Source: Treponema medium
GTDB taxonomy: Bacteria > Spirochaetota > Spirochaetia > Treponematales > Treponemataceae
Length of the DNA: 64,000 bases
Direction: 5' to 3'
Assembly: GCF_017161265.1 (NCBI RefSeq)
Contig: NZ_CP031393.1
Location: 1 to 64,000, forward strand
How positions within the stretch are numbered: the stretch's first letter is position 1; each line of letters opens with the position of its first letter. The notes below the pieces were generated by a model. The model was not told the origin of the DNA, ran no database searches, and was given only the letters and a program-made list of their open reading frames with translations. The position numbers and the translations under genes were made by a program. This document shows positions 42,585 through 52,466 of this stretch, piece after piece.

Positions 42585-43820
42585 CACGGAAATCAATTTT
42601 TGAGTGAAGGTATTAAAACAGAAGAAAAAATGCTAAAGTGAGAGCATGAGGTGGGAAGAATTAGAAGATGCACTTGAAGTGCTTCAAAGCGAGCGGGAGT
42701 ACGACGGATATTTTTGCAGCATAAAAGATGCGGTTATCATCGTTATTTTGGGAAGCCTCTGCGATCTGAAAAGCGTAAAGAAAATACATGCGTGGGCAAC
42801 GAGTGAGCATGTAAAAGTGTTTCTTGAAAAAGAATTCGGTATAAAAAGAATACCGTGTTACTGGTGGCTGTTAAGTCTTTTGGCAATGGTAAGCCCTGAA
42901 TCACTTAATCGGTGTATGAAAAACTGGGTAAGCTCATTGGTACCGCATCTTGCGGAAAAGCTTGAAGCGGAAGAAGAAGAGCAAAATAAGAAGAAGAAAA
43001 AAAGCTTGACGATTGCAATAGACGGGAAAGAAATCCGCTCGACAGGGAAAATGAAGAAGTATGACAGTCCGTTACACATTGTCAGCGCGCAGATAGGCGA
43101 ACTAGGGCTCACTCTTGCGCAGGAAACAGTGCAATCAAAGAGTAACGAGATACCGGCGGTACAAGAGCTGATAAAGACACTTGAGATAGAAGGATGCATG
43201 GTAGTTGCCGATGCTTTAAACTGTCAAATACAGACTGCACAGGCAATTATCGATGCAAAAGCCGACTATTTATTAAGTGCGAAAGGTAATCAGAAAGAGT
43301 TGATGAACGATATAGCAGCGTATGTCCAAGATGAAAAACTACGTTCAACGATGGATAGCGTTACCCAAACGGAAAAAGGACACGGACGGATAGAAACGAG
43401 AAGTGCGTATACTACTGATGATGTTGAATGGCAGCCGGGAGGCAGGGTATGGCCGGCTGTTAAATGCATTGGAGTGGTGCATACACGATTTGAGACAGAC
43501 AAAGGGGTAACGGAGCAATGGCACTATTATATTTCAAGTAAAGTGTTGAGTGCCGAGGAGCTTTTACATCATGCGAGAACTGAATGGTCGGTAGAATCGA
43601 TGCACTGGTTGCTTGATGTTCATTTTGACGAAGATAAATGCAGGATTCAGAGTAAGAATATACAGCAGAATCTGAATATGCTCCATAAAGTAGCGCTTAA
43701 TATCGTGCGCATATACAAGCGGGAAACTCAATCAAAACTGGCTTTGAACGGTATTATGTTCCGCGCGCTTATGAATCCTCACGACTTATTACCGCTTTTA
43801 GACAAAAATTGATTTCCGTG
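42585..43820 (+). mobile_element. ISAs1-family insertion sequence
   Basis: 1236 bases bounded by perfect 18-bp terminal inverted repeats (CACGGAAATCAATTTTTG at the left, complement at the right end). It is flanked by a 9-bp target duplication GTAAAGACC (42576-42584 and 43821-43829). It carries one transposase in the orientation of the host gene. Perfect ends and duplicates indicate a recent insertion. Confidence 0.93.
42646..43812 (+). CDS. ISAs1-family transposase
   Basis: DDE transposase of 388 residues. The N-terminal domain (CSIKDAVIIVILGSLCDLKSVKKIHAWA) is typical of ISAs1/IS4-like proteins. First Asp in LTIAIDGKEIRSTGK, second in GCMVVADALNCQ, Glu in WSVESMHWLLDVHFDEDKCR. Acidic/Lys-rich linker (EAEEEEQNKKKKK) near residue 105. 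AGTGAGAGC precedes the ATG. The frame appears intact, so the element may be active. Confidence 0.93.
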   Translation: MRWEELEDALEVLQSEREYDGYFCSIKDAVIIVILGSLCDLKSVKKIHAWATSEHVKVFLEKEFGIKRIPCYWWLLSLLAMVSPESLNRCMKNWVSSLVPHLAEKLEAEEEEQNKKKKKSLTIAIDGKEIRSTGKMKKYDSPLHIVSAQIGELGLTLAQETVQSKSNEIPAVQELIKTLEIEGCMVVADALNCQIQTAQAIIDAKADYLLSAKGNQKELMNDIAAYVQDEKLRSTMDSVTQTEKGHGRIETRSAYTTDDVEWQPGGRVWPAVKCIGVVHTRFETDKGVTEQWHYYISSKVLSAEELLHHARTEWSVESMHWLLDVHFDEDKCRIQSKNIQQNLNMLHKVALNIVRIYKRETQSKLALNGIMFRALMNPHDLLPLLDKN

Positions 43821-43861
43821 GTAAAGACCCTATTTCGAATCAATCCCCAACGCTCCATACG

Positions 43862-44055
43862 GTAACCTTTGACGCACAGGGAGGTTCTACGGTGACGCCG
43901 ATTAAGGTAGAACACGGTAAAACAGTTACGAAACCGGCTGATCCGGCAAAGGGTTCTTTTGGTTTTGGCGGCTGGTATAAAGAAAGCACTTGTACAACGC
44001 CGTGGAACTTTGCAACCGACACCGTTACCGCGGACATTACATTGTTTGCAAAATG
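43862..44055 (+). repeat. InlB-type repeat unit 1
   Basis: Encodes GSTVTPIKVEHGKTVTKPAD to TADITLFAKW. It is nearly identical in DNA to 44586-44780, with only a few synonymous differences. The two copies, 725 bases apart, could recombine and delete or amplify the middle domain. Confidence 0.85.
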
Positions 44056-44585
44056 GACTCCTGTTGCACCTGCAACCGTTACCGTAACGTTTGCGGCAAA
44101 AGGCGGGCACGGTACGCTTAAAGCAAAAGCAGGAGATACGGAGCTGTCATCGGGCGCATCGGTAAAAAAAGGGACAGAGATTACCTTTACAGCCGATCCG
44201 GAAGCCGGTTATGAAGTTGATTATATGTTGATTAATGAAGAGAAACAATCCGGTACGAGTATTACCGTAAAGGCAGATAAAGATTTAAGCGTAACGGTTA
44301 AATTTAAGGCGCAAGGAGCCCCTGCAACGGAATTTTTCACCGTTACTTATAAGGCAGAACCTACTGTAGGAGGCGCCGTAAGCGCAAAATCTACAGACGG
44401 TACGCCCGTTACCTCAGGAAAAAAGATAGAAAAAGGAACTGTTCTTGTATTTACTGCCGTACCGAATACCGGCTATGATATTTCCAGTTGGACGGGTGCA
44501 ACGCCAGAATCGGATAACAAAAGTGCAAAGCTCACCGTAACGGGAGACAGTTCGGTAACGGTAATGTTTGCCTTAAAAAAATATA

Positions 44586-44780
44586 CGGTAACCTTTGACG
44601 CACAGGGAGGCTCTACGGTAACGCCGATTAAGGTAGAACACGGTAAAACAGTTACGAAACCGGCTGATCCGGCAAAGGGTTCTTTTGGTTTTGGCGGCTG
44701 GTATAAAGAAAGCACTTGTACAACGCCGTGGAACTTTGCAACCGACACCGTTACCGCAGATATTACCTTGTTTGCAAAGT
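44586..44780 (+). repeat. InlB-type repeat unit 2
   Basis: Second near-identical copy of the 43862-44055 unit. High DNA identity in an adhesin-type gene suggests recent duplication or gene conversion. Confidence 0.85.
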
Positions 44781-45303
44781 GGAAAATTACCATCCAGTTT
44801 GATGCTTCCAAAATAACATGCTGGAGGAATGTGGATGATTCCGGCTTAACCGGTACATCAGTAGCTGACGGTGGTACGGTTTACGAGAATGATGTACTCA
44901 TATTGATCGCCTTGCCTTCTGCGGGGAAAAGGGTTGATTCTTGGACGATAAATGGCAACTCTCAAGGGGATGAGCAGGGAAATTTCTATCGGTATATGGT
45001 TAAAGAGTCGCCTTCCGAGCTCCGCTTCGACTACACGGAAAAAGCTGCGAAGAAGGTAGAGTTGCAGTTTGACACTTCAAAGATACGGTGTACAAAACTG
45101 TTTGATCAGACGCCGATTATGCCCGGTCAGCGTGATGAAGGTGATAGGCTCATTTTTCGCACAGTAACCAGTTCTACAGTACAGTGGAAGATAAACGGCT
45201 ATAACATGCATTCTGCGCTGATGTCGTTTTTAGCCATAACATTAGTAAAAGACTTTGGCAACGGAAATGTTCTGAAAATCGACTATGAATAAACAATAAG
45301 TAC

Positions 45304-45337
45304 GCAGGCATCGTAAAAAGTTTTTTAAGATGCCTGC
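45304..45337 (+). terminator. Hairpin after lipoprotein gene
   Basis: GCAGGCATC (45304-45312) pairs with GATGCCTGC (45329-45337). A T-run lies in the loop, not after the stem, so termination efficiency is doubtful. Two direct copies of AATAAAGATTCCGAT follow at about 45382-45418. Confidence 0.45.
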
Positions 45338-45417
45338 TACACGGTAGGTTTCGGTAAATACCGGAATCTGCCGTATAAAAAAAATAAAGATTCCGATGCC
45401 GTAAATAAAGATTCCGA

Positions 45418-45446
45418 TTGACATTCCCTGCATTTTCCGATATAGT
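45418..45446 (+). promoter_or_regulatory. Sigma-70 promoter of tRNA-Gly
   Basis: TTGACA (45418-45423), 17-base spacer, TATAGT (45441-45446), 15 bases before the tRNA. Confidence 0.75.
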
Positions 45447-45460
45447 AGTTGCATATTTTT

Positions 45461-45532
45461 GCGGATGTCGTATAACGGCTATTACCCCAGCCTTCCAAGC
45501 TGGAGACGAGGGTTCGACTCCCTTCATCCGCT
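45461..45532 (+). tRNA. tRNA-Gly (anticodon TCC)
   Basis: 72 bases without CCA. Acceptor GCGGATG (45461-45467) pairs with CATCCGC (45525-45531), discriminator T. Anticodon stem CCAGC/GCTGG encloses loop CTTCCAA with anticodon TCC. T-arm GAGGG, TTCGACT, CCCTT. All four arms fold, and no variable-arm anomaly is seen. Confidence 0.93.
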
Positions 45533-45706
45533 GTAGCACACAACAGTAATTTTCGTCAACTTACATTTCCATAGATCTCTCAATTATTTTCTCTTTTTTA
45601 ATATTCAGATGTAAAAATTGATTTCCCTGTATACCAAGTTTACCGCCCATTGACAGTATTCGTATAAAGTCTGCATAATAGCTCTGCAAAGGAGATTAAA
45701 AAAAGT

Positions 45707-47839
45707 ATGATTCAAAACGGCGTACATTCACAACCACCGCATTTCAGCAAAAAATACGTCCGCTCCATCGGTACAAAGTTGATCATTGTTACCATCATGC
45801 TACTGCTGCTTCAGTATGGAATTATTGCCTATAAGGACTGGCGGAGTATCACATGGTTTTCGGAAAATCAAATTAAAACAACCGCAGACCTTAAATATTC
45901 TGCGTTTTATAACGAATTAAACAGTTATTCGCTTGTCGGTCGCATCCTTTTAGATAATATCGCCCGGGATCAAGATATTGTTCAAGCCTTTGCTTTACGG
46001 GACAGAGCAAAACTACTGGAATTAACACAGCCTATTTTTACCGATATAAAGCAAAAATATCGAGCGCAGCAATTCCATTTTCATACGCCGTCGGCAATCT
46101 CTTTTTTACGTGTTCAGAATCCTACAAAATTCGGCGACGACCTTTCTTCCTTTAGAGCGACCATCGTAGCTGCCCAAACGCAAAAAAAAGAAATTTACGG
46201 GCTTGAAGTTGGGGTAAACAATCTGGGCTTTAGAGTAGTACGGCCACTTTTCAATACAGCAGGGAAAATGCTCGGAACCGTAGAATACGGCGGTGCGGTA
46301 AATACGGCATTTATCGACCAATTCGTTTTGACTACAACACCGGCAGTATTAAAAGACGGTTTAAAAGTAACAGTTATCGCACGTACTTTGGATAATACCT
46401 ATCAGCTCATCGGTTCCAATTTTGAAAGCAAGGTTGATTCGGATGCTGCGCAACTTACGGAAACATTACCCGATGACGGGATGATTCGTACCGAAAAAAC
46501 CAATGCCTTTGCCTATTATCCGCTAACAGACTTTTCAGGACAAAGAATAGGATATGCAAAATTTTGTTTTTCAATCGAAAATACTCTAAAAAGAAGAACG
46601 GATTTCTTCTTTAAAACAGCGATTATTCTCATTGTAATCCTTTGCCTTTTTGTAGTAACAATTACCGGGTTTACCCGAAAATTTATTATAAAGCCGGTCA
46701 AAAAAGTTATCCATGCGCTCATGTCCATAGCGGAAGGAGATTTAACCGCCCACCTTTCGGTTGAAGGGAACGACGAGATAGCCGAACTGTCCCAATACTT
46801 TGAACAAACCATTGAAAGAATCGGATCGGTTATAGAAGCAGTTTCGCAAAACACCGGCACTATGCAAACGGTCGGAAAAAAACTTGCCGGAAATATGACA
46901 GAAACTGAAATGGCGGCACAAGAAATAGAAAAAAGCGTTGCATTGGTGCAGAATCAAACGGTAGACCAAAGCGCCAGCGTAACCGAAACGGCTGCAACAA
47001 TCGAAGAGGTCATTAAAAGACTCAAGCAGCTGGATCAAAGTATTGAAAGACAAGCGGAAAGCGTTGCACAATCATCAGCCGCCATAGAAGAAATGGTCGC
47101 AAATATCGGTGCTGTTTCCGACCGCCTCGGAAAGAATAATACGGTTATCAAAACGGTTTATGATCAAACCAAGAATGGTAAACACAGAGTAAGATATGCT
47201 AATGAGGTTGTCGGACAAATCGCCGAAAAAACCGAAGCGCTTTTGGAAGCAAGTCAGGTTATCCAGAATATTGCCAGCCAAACAAACTTATTGGCAATGA
47301 ATGCAGCGATAGAAGCGGCTCATGCCGGAGAAACAGGTAAGGGCTTCGCAGTTGTTGCCGATGAAATCCGCAAACTTGCTGAAGAATCAAATACTCAAGG
47401 AAAACAGATCGGTGCCGTTATAAAGGATGCAATACAAATAATCAGCAACTTAACCACCGCCGGAGCCGGAGCGGAAAAAAGCTTTGTTGAAGTATATGAA
47501 TCGGTAAATCAAATTTCTCAACAAGAAGAGCAGATTGTCACCGCAATGGCTGAACAGGAGAATACAAGTCGCGAAGTATTGTCGGCAATCCGGAATATTA
47601 ACGAAGTTACCGGCGGTGTCCGAGATGCTTCCGCAGAGATGCTGCGCGGAGGAGAGCAGGTCGCACAAGAAATGCAACGGTTAAATCAAATAACACTGAG
47701 CATCAGCGAACACATGCGCGGCATGGTTACCGCTTCGGAACGGATCGGTGATGCGGTACAAGCAGTTAACGGTATTACGCAAGAAAACACAGTAAGCATC
47801 GAAAATCTTGCTGCAGAGGTTAGAAAATTTAAGATATAG
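45707..47839 (+). CDS. Methyl-accepting chemotaxis protein with Cache-type sensor
   Basis: Chemoreceptor of 710 residues. First membrane helix is about 24-46. The periplasmic part (about 47-295) contains [30 protein letters not shown] and [19 protein letters not shown]-like text, a Cache-type ligand domain (double or single Cache with AMINO-like YxxRxxxW absent). Second helix is 305-325, HAMP 326-375 ([21 protein letters not shown]). The signalling tip is [39 protein letters not shown] is 12 bases before ATG. The ligand is unknown. A repeat hairpin follows the stop at 47840-47900. Confidence 0.92.
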   Translation: MIQNGVHSQPPHFSKKYVRSIGTKLIIVTIMLLLLQYGIIAYKDWRSITWFSENQIKTTADLKYSAFYNELNSYSLVGRILLDNIARDQDIVQAFALRDRAKLLELTQPIFTDIKQKYRAQQFHFHTPSAISFLRVQNPTKFGDDLSSFRATIVAAQTQKKEIYGLEVGVNNLGFRVVRPLFNTAGKMLGTVEYGGAVNTAFIDQFVLTTTPAVLKDGLKVTVIARTLDNTYQLIGSNFESKVDSDAAQLTETLPDDGMIRTEKTNAFAYYPLTDFSGQRIGYAKFCFSIENTLKRRTDFFFKTAIILIVILCLFVVTITGFTRKFIIKPVKKVIHALMSIAEGDLTAHLSVEGNDEIAELSQYFEQTIERIGSVIEAVSQNTGTMQTVGKKLAGNMTETEMAAQEIEKSVALVQNQTVDQSASVTETAATIEEVIKRLKQLDQSIERQAESVAQSSAAIEEMVANIGAVSDRLGKNNTVIKTVYDQTKNGKHRVRYANEVVGQIAEKTEALLEASQVIQNIASQTNLLAMNAAIEAAHAGETGKGFAVVADEIRKLAEESNTQGKQIGAVIKDAIQIISNLTTAGAGAEKSFVEVYESVNQISQQEEQIVTAMAEQENTSREVLSAIRNINEVTGGVRDASAEMLRGGEQVAQEMQRLNQITLSISEHMRGMVTASERIGDAVQAVNGITQENTVSIENLAAEVRKFKI

Positions 47840-47900
47840 GGGGTATCTCTAAAAACTATTAGGCATCTCTAAAAGCTAACCGAGTTTTTAGAGATGTCTA
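47840..47900. repeat. GGCATCTCTAAAA-family hairpin, copy 4
   Basis: GGGTATCTCTAAAAAC and a second unit GGCATCTCTAAAAG with TTTTTAGAGATGTC at 47884-47899, an imperfect 14-base stem. It separates the chemoreceptor from fliS. Confidence 0.62.
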
Positions 47901-48017
47901 ACCTCTGTCTGGAGCTTCCTATAAACGAATACGAAAGATTTTTTACGTAGAGGCTCAACAGACCGCTTCTTTTGCCGATAAGATAGAAGGAACACGCGAT
48001 CGCATGGGGGATTAAAA

Positions 48018-48464
48018 ATGAGTTATAACAGTCAAGCCTTAACGGCATATAAAGAGACACGTGTAAAGACGGCAAGTCAGGGGTCTCTAATCATTATGCT
48101 GTATGATGAGGGTATTAAAAATATTACCCTTGCCATTGAAGGCATGCCTGACGGAAAAATCGAAGCGGAGAATATCGAACGCATTCATCAGTACATCTTA
48201 AAAGCGCAGGATGTTATTACCGAGCTGATGGCATCCTTAAATATGGATGAAGGAGGAGAAATTGCGGAAAATCTTTTATCGCTTTACTCTTTCTTTAACC
48301 AACAGCTTTTTCAGGCTAATATGCAAAAGAATCCACAGCCGCTTATAACGGTACGCAGCATGATGGAAGAACTGCGCGAAGCATGGCATCATGTTGTCAA
48401 TTCAACTGCCGCCGCTGCAACAGAAATAAAACCGGCTGCTTCCGGCGTCAATATAGCAGGATAA
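48018..48464 (+). CDS. fliS: Flagellin export chaperone FliS
   Basis: Cytosolic chaperone of 148 residues that binds the C-terminus of flagellin before export. Family pattern: YNSQALTAYKETRVKTASQGSLIIMLYDEGIKNITLA, and VITELMASLNMDEGGEIAENLLSLYSFFNQQLFQANM. The length is normal with an Ala-rich tail of about 20. It is followed after four bases by a FlgN-like gene, a usual flagellar pair in treponemes. Confidence 0.93.
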   Translation: MSYNSQALTAYKETRVKTASQGSLIIMLYDEGIKNITLAIEGMPDGKIEAENIERIHQYILKAQDVITELMASLNMDEGGEIAENLLSLYSFFNQQLFQANMQKNPQPLITVRSMMEELREAWHHVVNSTAAAATEIKPAASGVNIAG

Positions 48465-48468
48465 GGCC

Positions 48469-48945
48469 ATGCATACAGCTACGCTTAACGATTCCGAAAT
48501 TGCCGAACGGGTTGCAGTCCTCAAACGGTTCAGATCGCTGTTAGAGCAGCAGCGGCTTAAATTCCACGAATACCTGATGGTATTGGAAAAACAAGAAAAA
48601 AGTATCTCCGACGAAAATACCGATGCTGTCTTACAGCACACAGAATTGGAAGAGTCGATTATTGCTGAAATATTTACTATTCAAAAAGTAATCGATCCGC
48701 TGGAATACATGTACACCAATATCTGCAAGAATGCACAACATTCAGATATTCCTCATCTTAAAACGGATTTGGATGACTTACAAAAAAGAGTTTTAGCTCA
48801 AAATAAAAAGAATCGTGAACTTCTGCAAACACATATTACCGGTTTACGGCAGCAAATTGCATCACTGAAACGGCCTTATGCACATAAAGAAAGTATCTAT
48901 GCCGGTACGGCACGTACTGCGGCTCTCGTCGATCTCAGTTTATAG
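48469..48945 (+). CDS. FlgN-like flagellar chaperone (coiled coil)
   Basis: Protein of 158 residues, all helical: heptads over residues 5-60 (LKRFRSLLEQQRLKFHEYLMVLEKQEKSI) and 95-135 (LQKRVLAQNKKNRELLQTHITGLRQQI). The size, coiled coil and position next to fliS fit FlgN-type chaperones for hook-associated proteins. No diagnostic motif confirms it, so the name is tentative. Confidence 0.72.
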   Translation: MHTATLNDSEIAERVAVLKRFRSLLEQQRLKFHEYLMVLEKQEKSISDENTDAVLQHTELEESIIAEIFTIQKVIDPLEYMYTNICKNAQHSDIPHLKTDLDDLQKRVLAQNKKNRELLQTHITGLRQQIASLKRPYAHKESIYAGTARTAALVDLSL

Positions 48946-48996
48946 CCGATAATATTCGAACCTTATGCTCTGTATTTTTTACGCTGTACATACCGT

Positions 48997-49722
48997 ATGA
49001 ACTTTCCGTTACCGCCGCAATATCAGACGAAGGAAAAAAAAACGTCTACCTATACGCGAAAAATCGGCAGCTGTATGACTTATCGCTCCGATATTGTGTG
49101 GATCGATATTACGGATAAAAGTCAGGATATTCTTACGTTGATAAAGACACACAAAAATTTTGACTATTTTCCGGTATGTGCAGGCAAAATCGATGCAGTT
49201 ATCGGCATCGTCAGCGCACGGGATTATTTGCAAAGTAGGCTTGAACCGTCGCCGCCGAATTTGCAAAAAATTTTAACAAAACCATTGTTCATTCCCGAAT
49301 CACAAACCATCAAACATACGCTTGAATTACTGAACGAGCATAACGCACATACTGCCTGCGTTATTGACGAATACGGCGGCATCGAAGGATTTGTAACCAA
49401 AGAGGGTTTGTTGGATAGTTTGTTTAATAGAAGCGTCCGGATAGCAAGCCATACAGGGCAGCAATCCGTTATACAAGCTGACGGAAGTAGTATTGTCAGT
49501 GCCCAGATGAGCCTTGACGAAATACAGGCGCTCGGACTTTTAAATGATATTGAACGCCCTCCTACCGAAGAATATTACACTCTTGCAGGTTACCTGCTTG
49601 CCCATCTTGATGCTATTCCTCGGTCGGGCGACAGCATCGACACCGGCTCTTATATCTGTACGGTACTCAGTATGCATGGACAGCGAATCGATCAGGTCGC
49701 GATAAAGAAAAAAGAAGCGTAA
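48997..49722 (+). CDS. Soluble CBS-domain protein with CorC/HlyC-type C-terminus
   Basis: Protein of 241 residues with two CBS domains (about 25-85, 90-150: PVCAGKIDAVIGIVSARDYL, HTACVIDEYGGIEGFVTKEGLLDSLF) and a CorC_HlyC domain (about 165-240, TLAGYLLAHLDAIPRSGDSIDTGSY). The membrane DUF21 domain found in CNNM/HlyC relatives is missing, as in CorC of Salmonella. It could regulate cation export. The ATG at 48997 has no strong ribosome site. Confidence 0.85.
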   Translation: MNFPLPPQYQTKEKKTSTYTRKIGSCMTYRSDIVWIDITDKSQDILTLIKTHKNFDYFPVCAGKIDAVIGIVSARDYLQSRLEPSPPNLQKILTKPLFIPESQTIKHTLELLNEHNAHTACVIDEYGGIEGFVTKEGLLDSLFNRSVRIASHTGQQSVIQADGSSIVSAQMSLDEIQALGLLNDIERPPTEEYYTLAGYLLAHLDAIPRSGDSIDTGSYICTVLSMHGQRIDQVAIKKKEA

Positions 49723-49908
49723 ATGCCCCATCCTTTACGAACAGCCTCTCTTTAGGGCATCTCGCAATATTTATGGTTAAATATAGAAAATAGCAACTCT
49801 CTTGCACAAGAATATATTTATAGATACAATTACCCCCTATTAAGTATCGCTGCAGGTTGTATATAGCCGAAAAAATCGATATTTAGGAAAACTTTATCTG
49901 AGAGAGGC

Positions 49909-49953
49909 TTGACACAAATGAAAGAAACCATTATTATCCCCCCCCCCCCCCCC
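49909..49953 (+). promoter_or_regulatory. Promoter-like sequence and 16-C tract before the chemoreceptor
   Basis: TTGACA (49909-49914), 17 bases, TATTAT (49932-49937), then 16 consecutive C (49938-49953). The same stretch encodes an ATG at 49918 with GAGAGG before it. The tract lies in either the 5' leader or the first codons; both views are discussed in the findings. Confidence 0.7.
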
Positions 49954-50003
49954 GAAAATATTTTTCAATTCGACGTAAGCTTATCTGTGTATTTGGATTA
50001 CTC

Positions 50004-52046
50004 ATGCTGCTTGCGATTTCTGTTTTAGGAATTACCGCAACAACTATTTCAAAAAAAGCGCTGTTGGAAAAAGTCCGCATCCAACTTACTGAAAAGGCGA
50101 AAGACACTGCTGCTCTGATAGATGAACGTATTAATACTTTTTTTGCCACCCTCACCGCTATCGCACGACAAGAATCTCTGAGAAAAGACATCTCGTATGA
50201 ACAAAAGATTGCTATCCTTGCAAATGAACTCGCATTCAACAATTCTGAAATAAATGCATTCGGAATTTGCGACAAGGAAGGAAATGTATGGCTTACCGAT
50301 GGGAAACAATCGAATGTTGCCGATCGAGAATATTATCAATCTGCACTCAATGGAAAAGCTTATGTAACGGAACCGATGTTTTCTCGGGCAAGCAATGACC
50401 TTTTTACATTTTTCTCGGTTCCGATTTATGATGACGAAAAGAATATAATCGGCGTTTTATATGCACGTGTTGACGCAGCCGGTCTTTCTAAAATGATATC
50501 TGATATTGTAATTGGAGAAACCGGTGACTGCTATGTTATAGGACTTTCCGGTAATACTATCGGAGACCCTGACATTGAAGCGGTAAAATCCCAAGAAAAC
50601 AGCATGGAAAAAGCGAAAAGCGATCCTTCCTTTGTCGAAATAGCAGCATTCGAAAAAAAAGCATTGCAATCTACAGAACCGGATGTAGGGTTCTATGATT
50701 GGGACGGCGAAAAACAAATAGCTGCTTTTGGAATAATTGCAAGTACCGGATGGCGGATTATCGTTGCCGCTCCTATATATGAATTTTTAGGCAGTATAAC
50801 GGTTATGCAAAAACTGCTATATACCATTACGGCTATAATCTTAATATTCGCAATTATTGTCGTGTATATCACTGCATATAAAATAGTAAAGCCGATAAAG
50901 GCAGCAGTTGAGGCGTTAAAAGATATAGCGCAAGGAGAAGGTGATTTAACGGTACGCTTACCGGTTGTAGGGCATGATGAAATCACGGATCTTTCTAATT
51001 ACTTTAATCAAACAATAGAGAAGATCCGTACATCGGTTAAAACGGTCGAAGATAGCTCAGAGGTTATGCAAAGTGTCGGCGAAGAGCTTGCAAGCAACAT
51101 GACCGAAACGGCAAGCGCCGTACATCAAATAAATGCAAATATCGAAAGCGTTAAACAACAAACGTTTACTCAAGCAGCAAGTGTTACCGAAACAGCAGCT
51201 ACTATCGAAGAAATTGTACGCACTATTCGACAGCTTAACGGCAGTATCGAAACACAGGCAGCGAGTGTTGCCCAATCTTCTTCATCGATAGAACAAATGG
51301 TTGCCAATATTACATCAATCGGGCAAACACTCGGTAAAACCGACGAGGCTATCAGAAGTCTTACCGGCGCTACGGGAGACGGAAAACACACATTGATAAC
51401 ATCCAATGCGGTTACCAAAAAGATTGCCGAAGAATCGGGGTCTCTGATAGAAGCATCAAGCGTTATCCAACATATTGCATCGCAAACGAACCTGTTGGCA
51501 ATGAACGCTGCAATAGAAGCCGCGCACGCAGGAGAAGCAGGAAAGGGCTTCGCCGTCGTCGCAGATGAAATCCGCAAACTTGCCGAAGATTCAGCTGCCC
51601 AAGGAAAAACAATAACAACAACGCTTAAAACGCTATCGGCTGAAATTGAAACGCTTTCCGATTCTTCCAAAATCGTTGAAGGAAAATTCAATACAATCTT
51701 TACCCTAGCTGAACAGGTCAAAGAGATGAGTAACCACCTAACTGCGGCAATGAGCGAACAGGAACACGGCAGCAGAGAAATACTTACCGCTATCAAAAAC
51801 ATCAATATGGTAACATTGGAGGTTCAAGCAGGTTCCGCTGAAATGCTAAAAGGTAGCGAAGGCGTTGCGGAAGAAATGCGGAAATTGGATAACCTTACAC
51901 GCGTTATTACCGACAGTATGAACGAAATGGCTTCCGGCGCCGTACAAATCAACAATGCAGTACAGGAAGTTAACGGTATTACGCAGCAGAATAAGCGGAG
52001 TATTGAGAGTTTAGTCGCAGAAGTTGCTAAATTCAAAATCAATTAG
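50004..52046 (+). CDS. Methyl-accepting chemotaxis protein with dCache sensor, poly-C controlled N-terminus
   Basis: Chemoreceptor of at least 680 residues. From ATG 50004 it begins in the middle of the first membrane helix. The open frame extends left through [18 protein letters not shown] into the C tract. From ATG 49918 the frame joins only if the tract has 14 or 17 C; the 16 seen give a shift, so the full protein is in the off state. The periplasmic dCache domain is about residues 30-260 ([51 protein letters not shown]), then helix, HAMP and the signalling domain with [35 protein letters not shown]. The C-terminus ([15 protein letters not shown]) matches the other receptors here. Confidence 0.88.
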   Translation: MLLAISVLGITATTISKKALLEKVRIQLTEKAKDTAALIDERINTFFATLTAIARQESLRKDISYEQKIAILANELAFNNSEINAFGICDKEGNVWLTDGKQSNVADREYYQSALNGKAYVTEPMFSRASNDLFTFFSVPIYDDEKNIIGVLYARVDAAGLSKMISDIVIGETGDCYVIGLSGNTIGDPDIEAVKSQENSMEKAKSDPSFVEIAAFEKKALQSTEPDVGFYDWDGEKQIAAFGIIASTGWRIIVAAPIYEFLGSITVMQKLLYTITAIILIFAIIVVYITAYKIVKPIKAAVEALKDIAQGEGDLTVRLPVVGHDEITDLSNYFNQTIEKIRTSVKTVEDSSEVMQSVGEELASNMTETASAVHQINANIESVKQQTFTQAASVTETAATIEEIVRTIRQLNGSIETQAASVAQSSSSIEQMVANITSIGQTLGKTDEAIRSLTGATGDGKHTLITSNAVTKKIAEESGSLIEASSVIQHIASQTNLLAMNAAIEAAHAGEAGKGFAVVADEIRKLAEDSAAQGKTITTTLKTLSAEIETLSDSSKIVEGKFNTIFTLAEQVKEMSNHLTAAMSEQEHGSREILTAIKNINMVTLEVQAGSAEMLKGSEGVAEEMRKLDNLTRVITDSMNEMASGAVQINNAVQEVNGITQQNKRSIESLVAEVAKFKIN

Positions 52047-52455
52047 GGAGGGGAAGACACTTTTTTCGGATAAAAGATTTCTTCCCTTCCCTAGAACCCA
52101 TCCTATTTTCAAAATAGCCGCTTAGGGTTCTACCCTAAAAACCCGCCGTGATTCTAGGGTTTAGTTCTGAAATAAAAGTTTCACCGTAAGGTTTTTACGA
52201 GAAACACATTCCCGTCCGTCCATGGACGGACGGGATTCGATGCAGAATCGCATCTAAATCTAAGGGAACTGTCAAAAAACTGAAGTTTTTGGGCAGCCCC
52301 TCGCAAGGTAAAACATGTACATGGACGTACATGTTTTACCGAGTCTCCGCTTCGCTCCTAGCATCTGCTCCGCTATTTTCAAAAGCATTAGAAATAGTTT
52401 TTTCCGATAAAAAGAAAGGGCTTCCTCTATAACCCCATCTAAAGAAAAATGACGA
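52047..52455. repeat. Intergenic repeats and hairpin mosaic D
   Basis: Starts with an imperfect hairpin (TAGGGAGGGGAAGA with TCTTCCCTTCCCTA) that may end the chemoreceptor transcript. Two copies of TAGGGTTYTA-like text follow. Then come hairpins 52211-52234 (11-bp stem, loop AT), a CTGAAGTTTTTGG repeat, and 52307-52340 (14-bp stem, loop ATGGAC). Part of the text (TCGCTCCTAGCATCTGC) repeats mosaics A and B. Confidence 0.72.
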
Positions 52456-52466
52456 CTAGGGGGGGG

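Larger units (their letters stand above)
42500..45292 (+). pseudogene. Phase-variable InlB-repeat lipoprotein, split by an IS element
   Basis: A lipoprotein gene with AAGGAG before ATG 42500 (signal ending LSVFLSCKDP). It is broken after 42584 and resumes at 43830. Removing the element and one 9-bp duplicate gives 85 plus 1463 bases, an uninterrupted 516-codon frame (SCKDPISNQSPTLHTVTFDAQ). The protein has two near-identical InlB/Listeria-Bacteroides-type repeats (from VTFDAQGGSTVTPIKV to LFAKW), a beta-rich unit between them and a C-terminal region with two related beta segments. Such repeats are surface adhesin modules. In the present state the product stops inside the IS. The 3' part has a GTG at 43892, but no signal peptide. 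Confidence 0.88.

Noticed and set aside
52456-52466. Eight-G tract next to the LptF/G stop as a phase switch
   Set aside because: It lies after the stop codon on the minus strand and no promoter hexamers surround it; too short and badly placed.
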